The translations under genes were made by a program, and so were the position numbers. Below, piece after piece: positions 1 through 11,261 of a stretch of DNA of 35,907 nucleotides; positions within the stretch are counted from its first letter, which is position 1; each line of letters starts with the position of its first letter. Source of the DNA: an uncultured Hyphomicrobiales bacterium (GTDB lineage Bacteria > Pseudomonadota > Alphaproteobacteria > Rhizobiales > Beijerinckiaceae); contig CAISZN010000275.1 of the NCBI GenBank assembly GCA_903889985.1, positions 1 through 35,907 on the forward strand, written 5' to 3'. The notes beneath the pieces were generated by a model. The model worked only from the letters and a program-made list of their open reading frames with translations, did not search any database and was not told the DNA's origin.

Positions 1-341
1 CCGTCGAACATCAGGATGATGCGCTCATAGGCAGAATCCTTCTCGATGATGGGGGCGATCTGCGCGCCCTCCACGAAAAAGCGGATGCTCGCCTCATTGG
101 GGTTTTCGGCACCCGTCGTCAGATAGACATGCTGCAGTTCAGCATCGCCATCCTTCGCAGTCCCGTGGGCGAGGAAGCTCTCTTCCGAATAGGTCCAGAG
201 CACCTCGTCGAGGGCGTTGAGCCGCTCCTCGCTGCGCAACTGCACGACGGCTTTCCAGCCTTTTTCAAGCGAGCGCTCAAGCAGGATTGGCAGGGCCTTA
301 TCCAGCGTCTGGCGCGTCAGGTGGTAGAACCAGATGTCCAT
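1..341 (-). CDS. holC: DNA polymerase III chi subunit (HolC), 3' part cut by window edge
   Basis: Minus-strand translation from ATG at 341: MDIWFYHLTRQTLDKALPILLERSLEKGWKAVVQLRSEERLNALDEVLWTYSEESFLAHG...ILMFDG; HolC-like, downstream of pepA; start overlaps stop of next gene (ATGA). Confidence 0.88.
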   Translation of the reverse strand, partial: MDIWFYHLTRQTLDKALPILLERSLEKGWKAVVQLRSEERLNALDEVLWTYSEESFLAHGTAKDGDAELQHVYLTTGAENPNEASIRFFVEGAQIAPIIEKDSAYERIILMFD

Positions 342-880
342 CAGCTGCCAACAAGCACGATGAAGGTGCGGTCAGAATTGGTCCAGATGAGCCCGAGCTC
401 AACGTAGTCGGGCTCATGCTCTTCAACCTTCCCTGCCACGGAGACATCACCACGCTCGATCGAGCCACGCAGATATTCGGCGGCGTCGGACGTCATGGTG
501 CGCACCTTGGCGAGGGCCCGCGCAGTTGGCCAGCGCAAGGCCGAGATCAGGGCAGCCTCCTGCACCTTCTCGAACCGGCTGAGCAAGGTCGTATCTGCCG
601 GCAGAGTGATCTTCGCCTCGAAGCTGACGAAGGTTTCGCCCCGGCAGCGCAGGACGCCATCGATCCGGGCCTGACTGACGAGGTCGAACTGGTCGAGCCC
701 CGCCCCGGTGCCGCGAGACACGACGACCGGCCGAATGAATTCCGGCTTCAGGTCGGTCGCATTGCGCACCATGGCCTCCTTGAAGGCCGTGCAGCTTGCC
801 GTCTCCGCAGGCGCGGGCGCTGCGGTAGCAAGCCACCCGGCGGCGGCCAGGGTCAGCGCGGTTGAGAATCGGCGAAACAT
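341..880 (-). CDS. Hypothetical secreted protein (signal peptide MFRRFSTALTLAAAGWLATAAPAPA)
   Basis: ORF 341..949 with likely internal start at 880 giving a clear N-terminal signal sequence; lies between pepA and holC. Confidence 0.75.
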   Translation of the reverse strand: MFRRFSTALTLAAAGWLATAAPAPAETASCTAFKEAMVRNATDLKPEFIRPVVVSRGTGAGLDQFDLVSQARIDGVLRCRGETFVSFEAKITLPADTTLLSRFEKVQEAALISALRWPTARALAKVRTMTSDAAEYLRGSIERGDVSVAGKVEEHEPDYVELGLIWTNSDRTFIVLVGS

Positions 881-897
881 TGGAACCTCGATCAGGC

Positions 898-2427
898 TCA
901 GCTTTCGTAATGCTCGGACACGAGTCTGTCGAGCAGACGAACACCCCATCCCGAGCCCCAGCTCTGGTTCACATCGGTCTGCGGCGAGGACATTCCCGTC
1001 CCGGCAATGTCGAGATGGGCCCAGGGCACGTCATTGACGAAGCGCTGAAGGAGCTGCGCGGCCGTGATCGATCCCGCATGGCGTCCGCCCGTGTTCTTCA
1101 TGTCGGCGAACTTGGAATCGATCAGCTTGTCGTAGGCGGGTCCGAGGGGCATGCGCCAGACCTTTTCGCCAGTCGCCATGCCAACCGTGAAGAGGCGGTC
1201 CGACAGTTCATCATTGTTCGAGAACAGGCCGGCATATTCTGTCCCCAGCGCGACCAGGATCGCACCGGTCAGGGTGGCCAGGTTGATCATGAACTTCGGC
1301 TTGAACTGGTTCTGAACGTGCCACAGCACATCAGCCAGAACGAGACGGCCCTCGGCATCCGTGTTGATGATCTCGATGGTCTGGCCGGACATGGTCTTGA
1401 CGATATCGCCCGGACGCTGGGCCGTACCGCTCGGCATGTTCTCCACAAGCCCGATGGCGCCAATCGCATTGACCCTGGCCTTGCGAGAGGCGAGCGCGTG
1501 CATGAGGCCGACAACGCAGGCCGCACCGGCCATGTCGCCCTTCATGTCCTCCATGCCACCGGCAGGCTTGATGGAGATACCGCCGGAATCGAAGGTGACG
1601 CCCTTGCCAATAAAGGCGACCGGGGCATCGCCCTCCTTGCCGCCCTCCCAGCGCATGATGACGCACCGGCTGTCGTGGACCGAGCCCTGGCCGACGCCGA
1701 GCAGGGCATTCATGCCCAGAGCCTGCATTGCCGCCACATCGAGCACCTCGACCTTGACCCCAAGCGCCTCCAGCGCCTTGGCGCGTTCGGCAAAACTGTC
1801 CGGGAAAAGCACGTTCGGCGGTTCGTTGACGAGGGTGCGGGCCAGGGTCACGCCCTCGACGATGGCAAGGCGGGACTGGGCGGAGCGCTGGGCGGCTTCC
1901 GGATCCGAGACCCCGATGACAACGCTGACAGCGGAGGGCTTTTCGTCGTCATCCTTCTTCTTGGTCTTATACGAATCAAAGGTATAGGCGCGAAGCTTCA
2001 TGCCGCCCAGGAAGTCGGCTGCGGCTGAGGCCGGATCACCGTTCCAATCCGGCAGGTCGAAAAGGACCAGAATATCCGTCGCCCCGTTCGCCTTGCCCAT
2101 GACTGAACCGCCAAGGCTCAGGTAATCGACCGGCGGGGCGCCAGCGGCGGGCTTCTTCGAAGGATGGGATCCGGCAACCAGCAGTCGGGCAACCTTCAAG
2201 CCCGACGGTGCAAGCAGATCCATGGCGGAGGAGGTCTTTCCCTTGAATTTCGCCGCTCCTGCGGCCCGTCCGATCAGCTCCGCCGCCGGTCCAAGGAGAT
2301 TGCGCGTCGCATGGGACTGCGCGAGGTCCTCACCCGCGAAGACAACCAGCGTCGCGCTCTCGGAGCGACCGGCGCGGGCTGCGAGGTCTTCGATGGAGGT
2401 GAACACGATCTCGACGGTCTGCGGCAT
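898..2427 (-). CDS. pepA: Leucyl aminopeptidase (M17 cytosol aminopeptidase)
   Basis: Contains M17 metal-binding signature NTDAEGRL, plus [18 protein letters not shown] may extend to 2463 but MPQTVEIVF is the likelier start. Confidence 0.95.
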   Translation of the reverse strand: MPQTVEIVFTSIEDLAARAGRSESATLVVFAGEDLAQSHATRNLLGPAAELIGRAAGAAKFKGKTSSAMDLLAPSGLKVARLLVAGSHPSKKPAAGAPPVDYLSLGGSVMGKANGATDILVLFDLPDWNGDPASAAADFLGGMKLRAYTFDSYKTKKKDDDEKPSAVSVVIGVSDPEAAQRSAQSRLAIVEGVTLARTLVNEPPNVLFPDSFAERAKALEALGVKVEVLDVAAMQALGMNALLGVGQGSVHDSRCVIMRWEGGKEGDAPVAFIGKGVTFDSGGISIKPAGGMEDMKGDMAGAACVVGLMHALASRKARVNAIGAIGLVENMPSGTAQRPGDIVKTMSGQTIEIINTDAEGRLVLADVLWHVQNQFKPKFMINLATLTGAILVALGTEYAGLFSNNDELSDRLFTVGMATGEKVWRMPLGPAYDKLIDSKFADMKNTGGRHAGSITAAQLLQRFVNDVPWAHLDIAGTGMSSPQTDVNQSWGSGWGVRLLDRLVSEHYES

Positions 2428-2719
2428 GGAATCCCTCTCGATTAGCAATTCCGGGCTATTCATCCCGGATCAGGCAGCCAGAAGCTGCATCCAACGACCA
2501 ACTTACGCAAAAGGATCGCATCCCGCCATCAATCCGCCGTGACGAAACAACAAAGTGGCAAAACGGCCACGCTGTGCCTGCTGTGGCCCTTGTCACCGCG
2601 TGGTTTTGGGTAGGGAGCTTGCACCCCCTGCCCGCTCACAGTAGCGAAATAGGAACGCACAGCCGGCGCGGCGACTCAATCGTTTACGCCCCGCTGGATC
2701 ATCAGGTGCCGGAACGCGA

Positions 2720-3856
2720 ATGTCGCTGATCGAACGATATGTCTTCCGGCTTGCGCTGACGGCCTTCCTCGCCGCGCTGACCGGCCTGACCGCAGTGATC
2801 TGGGTGACCCAGGTGCTGAGAGATTTTGATCTTCTGACCACCAAGGGGCAGTCCCTCCTCATATTTCTCTCGGCGACAGGCCTCGTGGTGCCCTCGCTGG
2901 TGATGATCATTGCCCCGGTCGCCCTGTTTGCAGCCGTCATCTTCACGCTCAACAAGCTGAACGGCGACAGCGAGCTCGTGGTCATGAGCGCCGCTGGTCT
3001 GTCGCCATTGCGGCTGCTGCGTCCGGTTGCAATCCTGACCGTCGCTGTTGCCATCCTTGTCGGCTCGATCACGCTCTGGGCGATGCCGGCGAGCTTTGCC
3101 GAGTTGCGGAACCTGCTCATGAAGGTGCGGGCGGACTTCCTCTCCCGCGTCGTACGCGAGGGCCAGTTCACCACCCTCGATCGGGGATTCGTCTTCCACT
3201 ATCGAGAGCGCGAGCCCAATGGGGGCCTTGCCGGCATTTTCATGCAGGACCGGCGCGACCCGGAAAAGCTCAATACTTACATTGCCGAAAAGGGCCTGAC
3301 CGTCGAGAATGAGAAGCAGAACTACCTCATTCTGGAAAAGGGCAGCATTCAGCGCCAGACCCGTGGCAGCCGTGACCCGGCCATGGTCGTCTTCGACCGT
3401 TATGCCATCGATCTCGCCCAGTTCGGGTCAGAAGGAGAAGGCGCTCCGCTGAAACCGCGCGAACGCAGCACGCTTGAGCTGATGCACCCACCTGCCAATG
3501 ACGAATATGCGGTCCGAAACCAGGGCTCGATGCGCTCGGAGCTGCATGACCGTTTCGTCAACCCGCTCTATGCGATTGTGTTTGGGATGGTAGCCTTTGC
3601 AGCATTGGCCAAGCCCAAGACAACCCGCCAGGGCCGGGGCCTTGCGATCGGCGGCGCGGTCGTTGCCGTTCTTGCCATTCGGGTCGCCGGGTTTGGCATC
3701 GCGGCGCTCATTGCTCGCCATCCCTGGGCCGTTCTGGTTCTCTATCTCGTGCCACTGGCGACAATTGCTGCGGCCGGCTGGTATGCCTTCGGGGAACCGG
3801 AACGCTGGTTCGCAAACCTGCGCGCGACGGCGCCCAAGCGCGCGACGGCAGGCTGA
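2720..3856 (+). CDS. lptF: LPS export ABC transporter permease LptF
   Basis: N-terminal MSLIERYVFRLALTAFLAAL, YjgP/YjgQ-type membrane protein; directly upstream of lptG and lptD. Confidence 0.92.
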   Translation: MSLIERYVFRLALTAFLAALTGLTAVIWVTQVLRDFDLLTTKGQSLLIFLSATGLVVPSLVMIIAPVALFAAVIFTLNKLNGDSELVVMSAAGLSPLRLLRPVAILTVAVAILVGSITLWAMPASFAELRNLLMKVRADFLSRVVREGQFTTLDRGFVFHYREREPNGGLAGIFMQDRRDPEKLNTYIAEKGLTVENEKQNYLILEKGSIQRQTRGSRDPAMVVFDRYAIDLAQFGSEGEGAPLKPRERSTLELMHPPANDEYAVRNQGSMRSELHDRFVNPLYAIVFGMVAFAALAKPKTTRQGRGLAIGGAVVAVLAIRVAGFGIAALIARHPWAVLVLYLVPLATIAAAGWYAFGEPERWFANLRATAPKRATAG

Positions 3857-3858
3857 CC

Positions 3859-4941
3859 ATGGTCGGGCGCACACTCACTCGATATATGTCAATTCGCTTC
3901 GTACAGGCCATTGCTGGCGTGTTCGGGACGATCTTTGCATTAGTCTATCTGCTTGATTTCGTGGAGATGCTTCGGCGCGCTGCCGGCATCCCCGAGGCCG
4001 GAACGGGCCTGCTGGCACTGCTCTGCCTGCTTCGTGTTCCGGAAGTGACCGAACAGGTCCTGCCCTTCGCGGTTCTTGCGGGCTCGCTCTTTGCTTTTGT
4101 CTCCCTGTCGCGCAAGCTTGAGCTGGTGGTTGCCCGCGCTGCCGGCATCTCGGTCTGGCAGTTCCTCGTGCCTCCTGTGATGATCGTCCTGCTGATCGGC
4201 ATATTTTCCGTTACCGTCTACAATCCGATGTGTGCTGCGTTCAAGGAAAGGGCCGATCGGATCGAGACAGGGCTGTTCAAGGGTGCGGACACCGGAACCG
4301 ATACAAGCCTTTGGATTCGCCAGCGCAGCGCGGACGGCCAGTCGATCCTGAGGGCGGAGCAGTCCTCCGACAATGGAACCCGCCTGGCCTCTGTGACGGC
4401 CTTTGTCTATCGGCCGAACGGGGCCTTCCAGGAGCGCGTCGAAGCCCCGGAAGCAACCCTCACCACAGGCTTCTGGATCCTCAAGGACGCCCGGGTTTCC
4501 GCGCCGGAGGCAGAGCCAAAAGATGTCGCATCCTACAGGTTGGCAACGACGCTCTCGGCTGAGCAGGTCACCCAGTCCTTCGTGGCGCCGGAAGCCGTCT
4601 CCTTCTGGGCACTCGCCGACACTGCCCGACGGATCGAGGGCGCCGGTCTGGATGCCAACCGCTATCGCCTTCGTTTTCAATCACTTTTGGCCCGTCCACT
4701 CATGCTTGTGGCCATGGTTCTCATCGCTGCATCGTTTTCGTTAAGATTTTTCAGATTTGGTGGAATTGCAAAGATGGTTTCGGGTGGTGTGGCGGCCGGC
4801 TTCATGCTTTATGTGGCGACGAAGCTGATCGGGGATCTCGGCGGGGCTGGCCTCCTGAGTGCTTCGGTCGCGGCATGGTCTCCGGCGATCATCGGTAGTT
4901 TGTTAGGTACACTGGTTTTGCTGCATCAGGAGGATGGTTGA
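3859..4941 (+). CDS. lptG: LPS export ABC transporter permease LptG
   Basis: MVGRTLTRYMSIRFVQAIAGVFGTIFALVYLLDFVEMLRR; YjgP/YjgQ family, follows lptF. Confidence 0.92.
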   Translation: MVGRTLTRYMSIRFVQAIAGVFGTIFALVYLLDFVEMLRRAAGIPEAGTGLLALLCLLRVPEVTEQVLPFAVLAGSLFAFVSLSRKLELVVARAAGISVWQFLVPPVMIVLLIGIFSVTVYNPMCAAFKERADRIETGLFKGADTGTDTSLWIRQRSADGQSILRAEQSSDNGTRLASVTAFVYRPNGAFQERVEAPEATLTTGFWILKDARVSAPEAEPKDVASYRLATTLSAEQVTQSFVAPEAVSFWALADTARRIEGAGLDANRYRLRFQSLLARPLMLVAMVLIAASFSLRFFRFGGIAKMVSGGVAAGFMLYVATKLIGDLGGAGLLSASVAAWSPAIIGSLLGTLVLLHQEDG

Positions 4942-7499
4942 TGGGGCGGCGTTTCAGCCCCGCCGGGATGCGCCGACGTCGCCTTGTCAGGGCGGCGGTC
5001 GTAGCTGCATGGACAGGTCTCGCCTGTACCTGTGCCCTTCCCTCCATGGCGCAGACCCTCAACGACAAAATTTCCCAGCGTGCGGCCCCCAAGCAGGGGC
5101 AGCAGGATCGTTTGCTGCTCCAGGCCGACGAGATGGTCTACGACCGCGACCACAACAAGGTGGAAGCGCACAAGTCGGTCCAGCTTTATTATCAGGGCCG
5201 CATCATGCAGGCCGACAAGGTCACCTATGACCGGGACAAGAACCGGGTCTATGCGGAAGGCCACGTAAAGCTGACCGAGACGGATGGGACCATTTCCTAT
5301 GCGGACCGCATGGAACTGACTGATGACTTCAAGGATGGCTTTGTTGACAGCCTGAAGACCGATTCTGCTGACAAGACACATTTTACCGCGGCCCGTGGCG
5401 AGCGCACCGGCGGCGACGTCACGGTGCTTGACCGCGGCACCTACACGGCCTGTCAGGCCTGTGAAAAGGATCCGTCCAAGCCGCCATTGTGGCAGGTTCG
5501 CGCCAAGCGGATCATCCACAACAATGACGAGCAGATGGTCTATTACGAGGATGCGTCACTCGAGCTGGCCGGTATTCCCGTCGCCTGGTTGCCCTATTTC
5601 TCGGTCGCTGACCCAAGCGTGAAGCGCAAGAGCGGCGTCCTGACACCCCACTACGAGGTGCGCTCCAATGTGGGCGTGGGCATCGCGATCCCGTTGTTCT
5701 GGGCCATCGCGCCAAACTACGACCTGACCGTCACGCCGACTCTCTACAGCAAGCAGGGCCTCTACTCGGAAGCCGAATGGCGGCATCAGCTTACGACCGG
5801 CTCCTACAACATCCGCGCAGCCGGGATTTTCCAGGCGCAGCCAGGTCTTTTTCCCACGTATCCGGATGGTCCTGGCTCACGCAAGACACGCGGCGCGCTG
5901 GAGAGCACCGGGCAGTTCTGGATCAATGAGAAGTGGAGCTTCGGCTGGGACGTCAGCCTGCTGAGTGATCGCTGGTTCCTGCAGGACTACCGGATGCCCT
6001 CCGGCACCATGTCCTCGAACTACTTCAAAGAAGCCGTGTCGACGGCCTATCTCACCGGCCAGGGAGACCGCGGGTACTTCGACATGCGGGCCTACTATTT
6101 CAAGGGCCTTAGCCGCTTCGACATCCAGGAGCAGCAGCCCGTCGTTGGCCCTGTCCTCGATTACAACAAGACCTTCGACCTCAACCCTGCCAAGACTTTC
6201 ATCGGCGGCCAGGTCGAGATTGACGCAAACCTCACCCACATCAATCGTGGGCTTGCAGATTATCAGTCAACCACAGCCCGTCAGGTTGATTCAGCCTATA
6301 ACCTCTATGACGTCTGCACGACCTATAGTCGGACGCAGTGCCTCGTGCGTGGTGTTGGCGGGGATTACACCCGAGCAACATTGAATGTGTCGTGGAAGCG
6401 CCAGTTCATTGATCCGATCGGGCAGGTCTGGACGCCCTTCGCTTTCACGCATGTGAATGGGGCCATCCTCTCGATCGATCGCTCGAACTCGCAGACATTC
6501 GTCAATGGCCTTGCCAGCTCGACGATCTCCAACGCTTCTCAATCGGCCTTCTTCGGCACCGGCGAAAGCGCATGGTCTGGACAGGTCACGCCCGGCGTTG
6601 GCCTCGAATATCGCTATCCCTTCGTGATGGCGAATGAGTGGGCGACCCATGTTTTCGAGCCAATCGCTCAGGTCATCATCCGCCCGAACGAGAGCATCAG
6701 CCAGTCACAGGTCAACGAGGACGCCCAGAGCCTCGTTTTCGATGACACCAATCTCTTCGCCTGGAATAAATATTCCGGCTATGACCGCTTTGAAGGCGGC
6801 ACCCGGGCAAACTATGGTGGCCAGTATACAGTCACCTTCAAGAAGGGCGGCTATATCAACTTCATGGCCGGCCAGTCCTTCCAGCTTGCTGGCCGGAACT
6901 CCTATGCGACGCCTGATGCAGCGAATATAGGCCTGTCCTCCGGGCTCGACACCAAGGCATCCGATATCGTGACGCGGTTTACAATCGCGCCGAACTCGCA
7001 GTTCTCTTTCATCGCAAAGGGGCGCTTCGACTCCAAGGACTTCACCTTGAGCCGCCTGGACCTGTCGGCCAATGCGAACTGGGGGCCGATTGAATCAAGC
7101 CTGCAGTATGCGCGATACGAAGCACAGCCAATTATCGGCTACTACAAGCGTCGCGAAGGCCTCTCCACGAACCTCAAGTACAAGTTCGATCAGCACTATT
7201 TCGTGACGGGAAATGTCATCTTCGATCTGACACGCCACCTCTATAACACCGACCCTCAGGTCGGTGGTCATGCAGGCCTCTTCTCCGTGGCCGGTATGGG
7301 CTTCGGTGCGGGCTATATAGACGATTGCACAACCTTCTCTCTCAATTACTCATCGGTCTATCAGGACAAGGGAACTGGAACGCCGGTCCGCAACCAGACT
7401 GTCGTCATGCAGCTGCAGCTGCGCACGCTGGGCACCACGCGCCTCCAGTCGTCGATCGGTGACATCAAGGTCACTGACGGCGTGAAGAGCGAGTACTGA
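4941..7499 (+). CDS. lptD: LPS assembly outer membrane protein LptD
   Basis: OstA-like N-terminus (LLLQADEMVYDRDHNKVEAHKSVQLYYQGRIMQADKVTYDRDKNRVYAEGHVKLTETDG) followed by a beta-barrel; ATG overlaps the lptG TGA (ATGA-type overlap; track start 4938 is a TTG). Confidence 0.94.
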   Translation: MGRRFSPAGMRRRRLVRAAVVAAWTGLACTCALPSMAQTLNDKISQRAAPKQGQQDRLLLQADEMVYDRDHNKVEAHKSVQLYYQGRIMQADKVTYDRDKNRVYAEGHVKLTETDGTISYADRMELTDDFKDGFVDSLKTDSADKTHFTAARGERTGGDVTVLDRGTYTACQACEKDPSKPPLWQVRAKRIIHNNDEQMVYYEDASLELAGIPVAWLPYFSVADPSVKRKSGVLTPHYEVRSNVGVGIAIPLFWAIAPNYDLTVTPTLYSKQGLYSEAEWRHQLTTGSYNIRAAGIFQAQPGLFPTYPDGPGSRKTRGALESTGQFWINEKWSFGWDVSLLSDRWFLQDYRMPSGTMSSNYFKEAVSTAYLTGQGDRGYFDMRAYYFKGLSRFDIQEQQPVVGPVLDYNKTFDLNPAKTFIGGQVEIDANLTHINRGLADYQSTTARQVDSAYNLYDVCTTYSRTQCLVRGVGGDYTRATLNVSWKRQFIDPIGQVWTPFAFTHVNGAILSIDRSNSQTFVNGLASSTISNASQSAFFGTGESAWSGQVTPGVGLEYRYPFVMANEWATHVFEPIAQVIIRPNESISQSQVNEDAQSLVFDDTNLFAWNKYSGYDRFEGGTRANYGGQYTVTFKKGGYINFMAGQSFQLAGRNSYATPDAANIGLSSGLDTKASDIVTRFTIAPNSQFSFIAKGRFDSKDFTLSRLDLSANANWGPIESSLQYARYEAQPIIGYYKRREGLSTNLKYKFDQHYFVTGNVIFDLTRHLYNTDPQVGGHAGLFSVAGMGFGAGYIDDCTTFSLNYSSVYQDKGTGTPVRNQTVVMQLQLRTLGTTRLQSSIGDIKVTDGVKSEY

Positions 7500-7531
7500 G
7501 CCCCGGCGCGGCCAAACTATCCGAGGACGCC

Positions 7532-8449
7532 ATGACAGCATCTTACGCCATGCTTCGAACCCGGCTGCTTGCAGCCTGCATTGTGATCGCCAGCCTTGGC
7601 TCCTTCGCTCTGACCGGCGCAGCATACGCGCAGGCCGTGATCGCAACTGTCAACGATGACCCGATCACCAATGTCGACATCGATCAGCACATGCGCATCC
7701 TCAAGGTCCTGCGCAAGCCGGCAACAAAGGAAGCCGCACTTGAGGATGTCATCGCGACCCGCCTGAAGCTGATGGAGACCGCCAAATACAAGCTGTCAGC
7801 TGGAAATCCCGAGATCGGCATGGCACTGAGCTTCACAGCCCGGACCTTGAAGATGGAGCCGCAACAGTTGCTCGGAGCCCTTCAGGGGGCCGGTGTCACG
7901 CAGGATCAGTGGCAGCAACGCTGGAAGGCAGAGGGTGCCTGGACAACACTCGTTCGCGCCCTCAATCGGTCACTCGAAGTCAGCGAAAACGATGTTCGGG
8001 CCGAGCTTGCCCGGGACAACAAGTCCCGCGCGACGGAATATACGATCCAGCAGGTCATTATGGTCGTGCCCTCCGCCGGCGAAGGCGGGCTGCAGGCAAA
8101 AATAAGCCAGGCCCAATCGTTGCGCGCCCGGTTCACTGATTGCGAAACAGGCCTTCAGCTTGCCAGAGGAATGACGGACACGGCTGTGCGTGACCCCATG
8201 ACGCGCTCGGCCTCCGCCCTGACCCCGGAGTTGCGCAAACTTCTCGACCAAACCGCCGTCGGACACCTCACGCCGCCCTCTCGCGGGGAGGCAGGAATTG
8301 AAATGCTTGCGGTTTGCAAGAAGACAGATCGCGAGGACACTTCCGCCGCAGAAAATGTTCGAAACGACCTGCTTGCCAAGAAGCTTGATAGCCAGGCGGA
8401 TGCGCGCTTTCAGGAGCTCCGTGCCAAGGCGATCATCGTCAAGAAGTGA
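7532..8449 (+). CDS. SurA N-terminal-domain periplasmic chaperone / peptidyl-prolyl isomerase-like
   Basis: Signal peptide, then VIATVNDDPITNVDIDQHMRILKVLRKP typical of SurA N-domain; located lptD-surA-pdxA-rsmA. Confidence 0.82.
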   Translation: MTASYAMLRTRLLAACIVIASLGSFALTGAAYAQAVIATVNDDPITNVDIDQHMRILKVLRKPATKEAALEDVIATRLKLMETAKYKLSAGNPEIGMALSFTARTLKMEPQQLLGALQGAGVTQDQWQQRWKAEGAWTTLVRALNRSLEVSENDVRAELARDNKSRATEYTIQQVIMVVPSAGEGGLQAKISQAQSLRARFTDCETGLQLARGMTDTAVRDPMTRSASALTPELRKLLDQTAVGHLTPPSRGEAGIEMLAVCKKTDREDTSAAENVRNDLLAKKLDSQADARFQELRAKAIIVKK

Positions 8450-8455
8450 GGCTTT

Positions 8456-9487
8456 GTGAGAGATGACGCCGTCCAGAGCCGCCAGCTCCCGCTGGCCTTG
8501 ACGCAGGGCGACCCGTCCGGAATTGGACCGGAGATCGCCCTGAAGGCATGGCTCGCGCGTCAACCACAAGATCGCCCGTGGTTCCTTCTCGCCGACCCCG
8601 ACCACATTCAGCGCGTAGCGACGGAACTGGGCCTGCACGTGCAGGTACGATCAGTTATCCCCGGGCAGGTACCTCACGTGTTTGGCGATGAGCTTCCGGT
8701 CGTGCCCCTCTCGACAAAGGTCTCCGGCGCGTTTGGCAAGCCTCACGAAGATGACGCGTCGGCGACGCTTGAAGCCATCGAACGCGCAGTGTCCATGACC
8801 CATGCCGGCGAAGCGGCTGGTGTCGTCACCAACCCCATCGCCAAGGACGTGCTCTACCGCGCCGGCTTCCGCCACCCCGGTCATACGGAATGGCTTGGGG
8901 AGCTGGGCACGAAGTACTGGAATTGCGGGCCATGCCTGCCCGTCATGCTCCTGTGGTCTCGGCAACTCGCGGTTGTTCCCGTGACCATCCACGTCGCCCT
9001 GTCGCGCGCCATCACTGACCTGACGACAGAGCTGATTGTCGAGACATCCCGCATCGTGGCCAGGGACTATCGAGAGAAGTTCGGCATCTCGGCACCCCGC
9101 CTTGCCATTGCCGGCCTCAATCCGCATGCCGGCGAGAGTGGCAGCATGGGTCGCGAGGACATCGATATGATCGCGCCAGCGGTCCGTATCCTGCAGTCGG
9201 AATGCATCGATGTGCGTGGCCCGTTGCCGCCCGACACCATGTTTCACGCTGCAGCCCGCGCAAAATATGATGTCGCCATCTGCATGTACCATGATCAGGC
9301 ACTCATCCCGATCAAGACCCTCGCCTTCGATGAAGGTGTGAACACCACGCTGGGCCTGCCTTTCGTGCGCACGTCACCTGATCATGGGACCGCCTTCGAT
9401 ATTGCTGGCAAGGGCGTAGCTTCGGAGACGAGCCTGCTGGCGGCCATTCGCCTTGCGGATCAACTCGCCAGCGTGGCTGTTCCGTGA
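8456..9487 (+). CDS. pdxA: 4-hydroxythreonine-4-phosphate dehydrogenase
   Basis: [89 protein letters not shown] start. Confidence 0.96.
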   Translation: MRDDAVQSRQLPLALTQGDPSGIGPEIALKAWLARQPQDRPWFLLADPDHIQRVATELGLHVQVRSVIPGQVPHVFGDELPVVPLSTKVSGAFGKPHEDDASATLEAIERAVSMTHAGEAAGVVTNPIAKDVLYRAGFRHPGHTEWLGELGTKYWNCGPCLPVMLLWSRQLAVVPVTIHVALSRAITDLTTELIVETSRIVARDYREKFGISAPRLAIAGLNPHAGESGSMGREDIDMIAPAVRILQSECIDVRGPLPPDTMFHAAARAKYDVAICMYHDQALIPIKTLAFDEGVNTTLGLPFVRTSPDHGTAFDIAGKGVASETSLLAAIRLADQLASVAVP

Positions 9488-10350
9488 GCCAGATCGATGA
9501 TTTGCCGCCCCTGCGCGACGTCGTGCGCGAATTCGAGCTCGACGCGAAAAAATCGCTTGGTCAGAACTTCCTCTATGATCTCAACCTGACGGCGCGCATC
9601 GCGCGTGCAGCCGGGCCTCTCGAAAATGTCACCGTCCTTGAGGTTGGCCCTGGCCCAGGTGGCCTCACGCGCGCGCTTTTGGCAGAAGGCGCGAAGAAGG
9701 TCGTCGCCATCGAGCGCGATACACGCTGCCTGCCGGCACTGGATCAGATTTCGCGCCGCTATCCGGGACGGCTGGAGGTCGTCAGCGGAGATGCGCTTGA
9801 GATCGATATGGCAGCCATTGCGGCAAGGGCCAGCGGCCCCGTGCATATCTGCGCCAACCTCCCTTACAATATCGGCACCCTGCTACTGATCCGCTGGCTC
9901 GAAATCGAGCCGTGGCCGCCCTGGTTCGACCGCATGGTGCTCATGTTCCAGCGTGAAGTCGCAGAGCGAATCGTCGCCACGCCAAACGAGCGCGCGGATT
10001 ACGGTCGGCTGGGCGTGCTCGCGGGATGGCGCACCAAGGCAAACATCCTCTTCGATGTCCCGCCTTCTGCCTTCAACCCACCTCCGAAAGTGACCTCGTC
10101 AGTCGTTGACCTGCGGCCCCGCCCGCAACCGCTCGAATGCGATCCGAAGCTGTTGTCACAGATTACGCAAGCAGCCTTTGGCCAGCGCCGGAAGATGCTG
10201 CGGCAGTCGCTGAAGGGCATGGTCGCAGGCAGCAGGATGGTCGATCCCCAAGCTCTTCTGGAGGCTGCCGGACTGGAGCCCACTCGTCGTGCCGAGGAGA
10301 TCCCCATCGAGGGATTTGTGCGCCTTGCCCGCGCACTATCAGAAGCCTGA
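9484..10350 (+). CDS. rsmA: 16S rRNA (adenine1518/1519-N6)-dimethyltransferase
   Basis: [46 protein letters not shown] start overlapping pdxA stop (GTGA). Confidence 0.96.
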   Translation: MSQIDDLPPLRDVVREFELDAKKSLGQNFLYDLNLTARIARAAGPLENVTVLEVGPGPGGLTRALLAEGAKKVVAIERDTRCLPALDQISRRYPGRLEVVSGDALEIDMAAIAARASGPVHICANLPYNIGTLLLIRWLEIEPWPPWFDRMVLMFQREVAERIVATPNERADYGRLGVLAGWRTKANILFDVPPSAFNPPPKVTSSVVDLRPRPQPLECDPKLLSQITQAAFGQRRKMLRQSLKGMVAGSRMVDPQALLEAAGLEPTRRAEEIPIEGFVRLARALSEA

Positions 10351-10632
10351 TCAGCCGATCGTTTTGTCCCAGCGCATGATCTCGATGCGATCATAGACCC
10401 CATTGACCACATAGGGGTCCAAGGCATTGAAAGCCTCGACTTCCGCGACGTCTACGGCGTCGAAAACGACCAGCGCACCTAATTTGCGGCTGCGACCATC
10501 TGTGGCGAACAGCGGCCCGGACTGCAGGATCTTTGCGATCCCGGAGCGCAGATGCGCCTTGTGGGCCTCCAGCAAGACCTGTCGCTCTGCCCCCTTGTCA
10601 GCCGCGTCATAGGCGAATCGGCAAAAGATCAT
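10351..10632 (-). CDS. YciI family protein
   Basis: Small alpha/beta protein with LLEAHKAHLRSGIAKILQSGPLF...DPYVVNGVYDRIEIMRW, typical of YciI. Confidence 0.82.
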   Translation of the reverse strand: MIFCRFAYDAADKGAERQVLLEAHKAHLRSGIAKILQSGPLFATDGRSRKLGALVVFDAVDVAEVEAFNALDPYVVNGVYDRIEIMRWDKTIG

Positions 10633-10656
10633 GGTTCCCCCTACCCTCGATCAGCC

Positions 10657-11073
10657 TTAAGCCCAGGGAGCGGTCTCACCGTTGGGATAAATCCGCCATG
10701 CCATGAGCCCGGCCTTTGCCAGCACTGTGTGACCCTCCTTAGCCTTGGCAACGAGATGCTTGAACATCAGCGGATTGCGCCATGCATTCGGCTTTTTGGG
10801 GTCGCAGACAGCGAGATATTCATCTGTATCTGCATCGATCATCAGCAGGGTGCCTTGCCTATCCGGCTTCAGCATGGGGCCGACATCTCGCTCGGTCAGC
10901 CACTCGCATTCAAAGTCACGACAGACCTGCGGCCGCTTCTTGTAGATCTTGCAGCCGCCGGTCAGCTTGCAGTTTGAGCAAAGCACGCCTGCCTTCTTGT
11001 CGAACTCTTCGATATCGAGCACCTGGCAGCACATGGTGCACGACCCGCAACTGCGTCCCATTACTGGCGGCAT
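10657..11073 (-). CDS. YkgJ-type (Fe/Zn-chelating Cys cluster) protein
   Basis: Cys-rich pattern CGSCTMCCQVL...LCSNCKLTGGCKIYKKRPQVCRDFECEWL characteristic of the CxxCxxxxC cluster family. Confidence 0.75.
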   Translation of the reverse strand: MPPVMGRSCGSCTMCCQVLDIEEFDKKAGVLCSNCKLTGGCKIYKKRPQVCRDFECEWLTERDVGPMLKPDRQGTLLMIDADTDEYLAVCDPKKPNAWRNPLMFKHLVAKAKEGHTVLAKAGLMAWRIYPNGETAPWA

Positions 11074-11261
11074 ACGTTAGTTTCCATCGCAGTTTGAAGC
11101 CTCATGATCGTGCCTATCCAATCTGTGGCGCACCCAAAAGCCTCAAATGCAAACACAGGGAGGATACGCACAAGCTGCTGAGCAGCGATCCGCAAGCCCG
11201 CCCGGACAGACCCGCTTGGTTTTCGCTGGGTATTGTCATAAGATGCTGAAATTATTGAGAT

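Noticed and set aside
862-2028. 388-aa plus-strand ORF opposite pepA
   Set aside because: Antisense shadow of a clearly identified pepA in high-GC DNA; low-complexity, no recognisable family.
3940-4680. 246-aa minus-strand ORF opposite lptG
   Set aside because: Shadow ORF; lptG on the plus strand fits the lptF-lptG-lptD operon.
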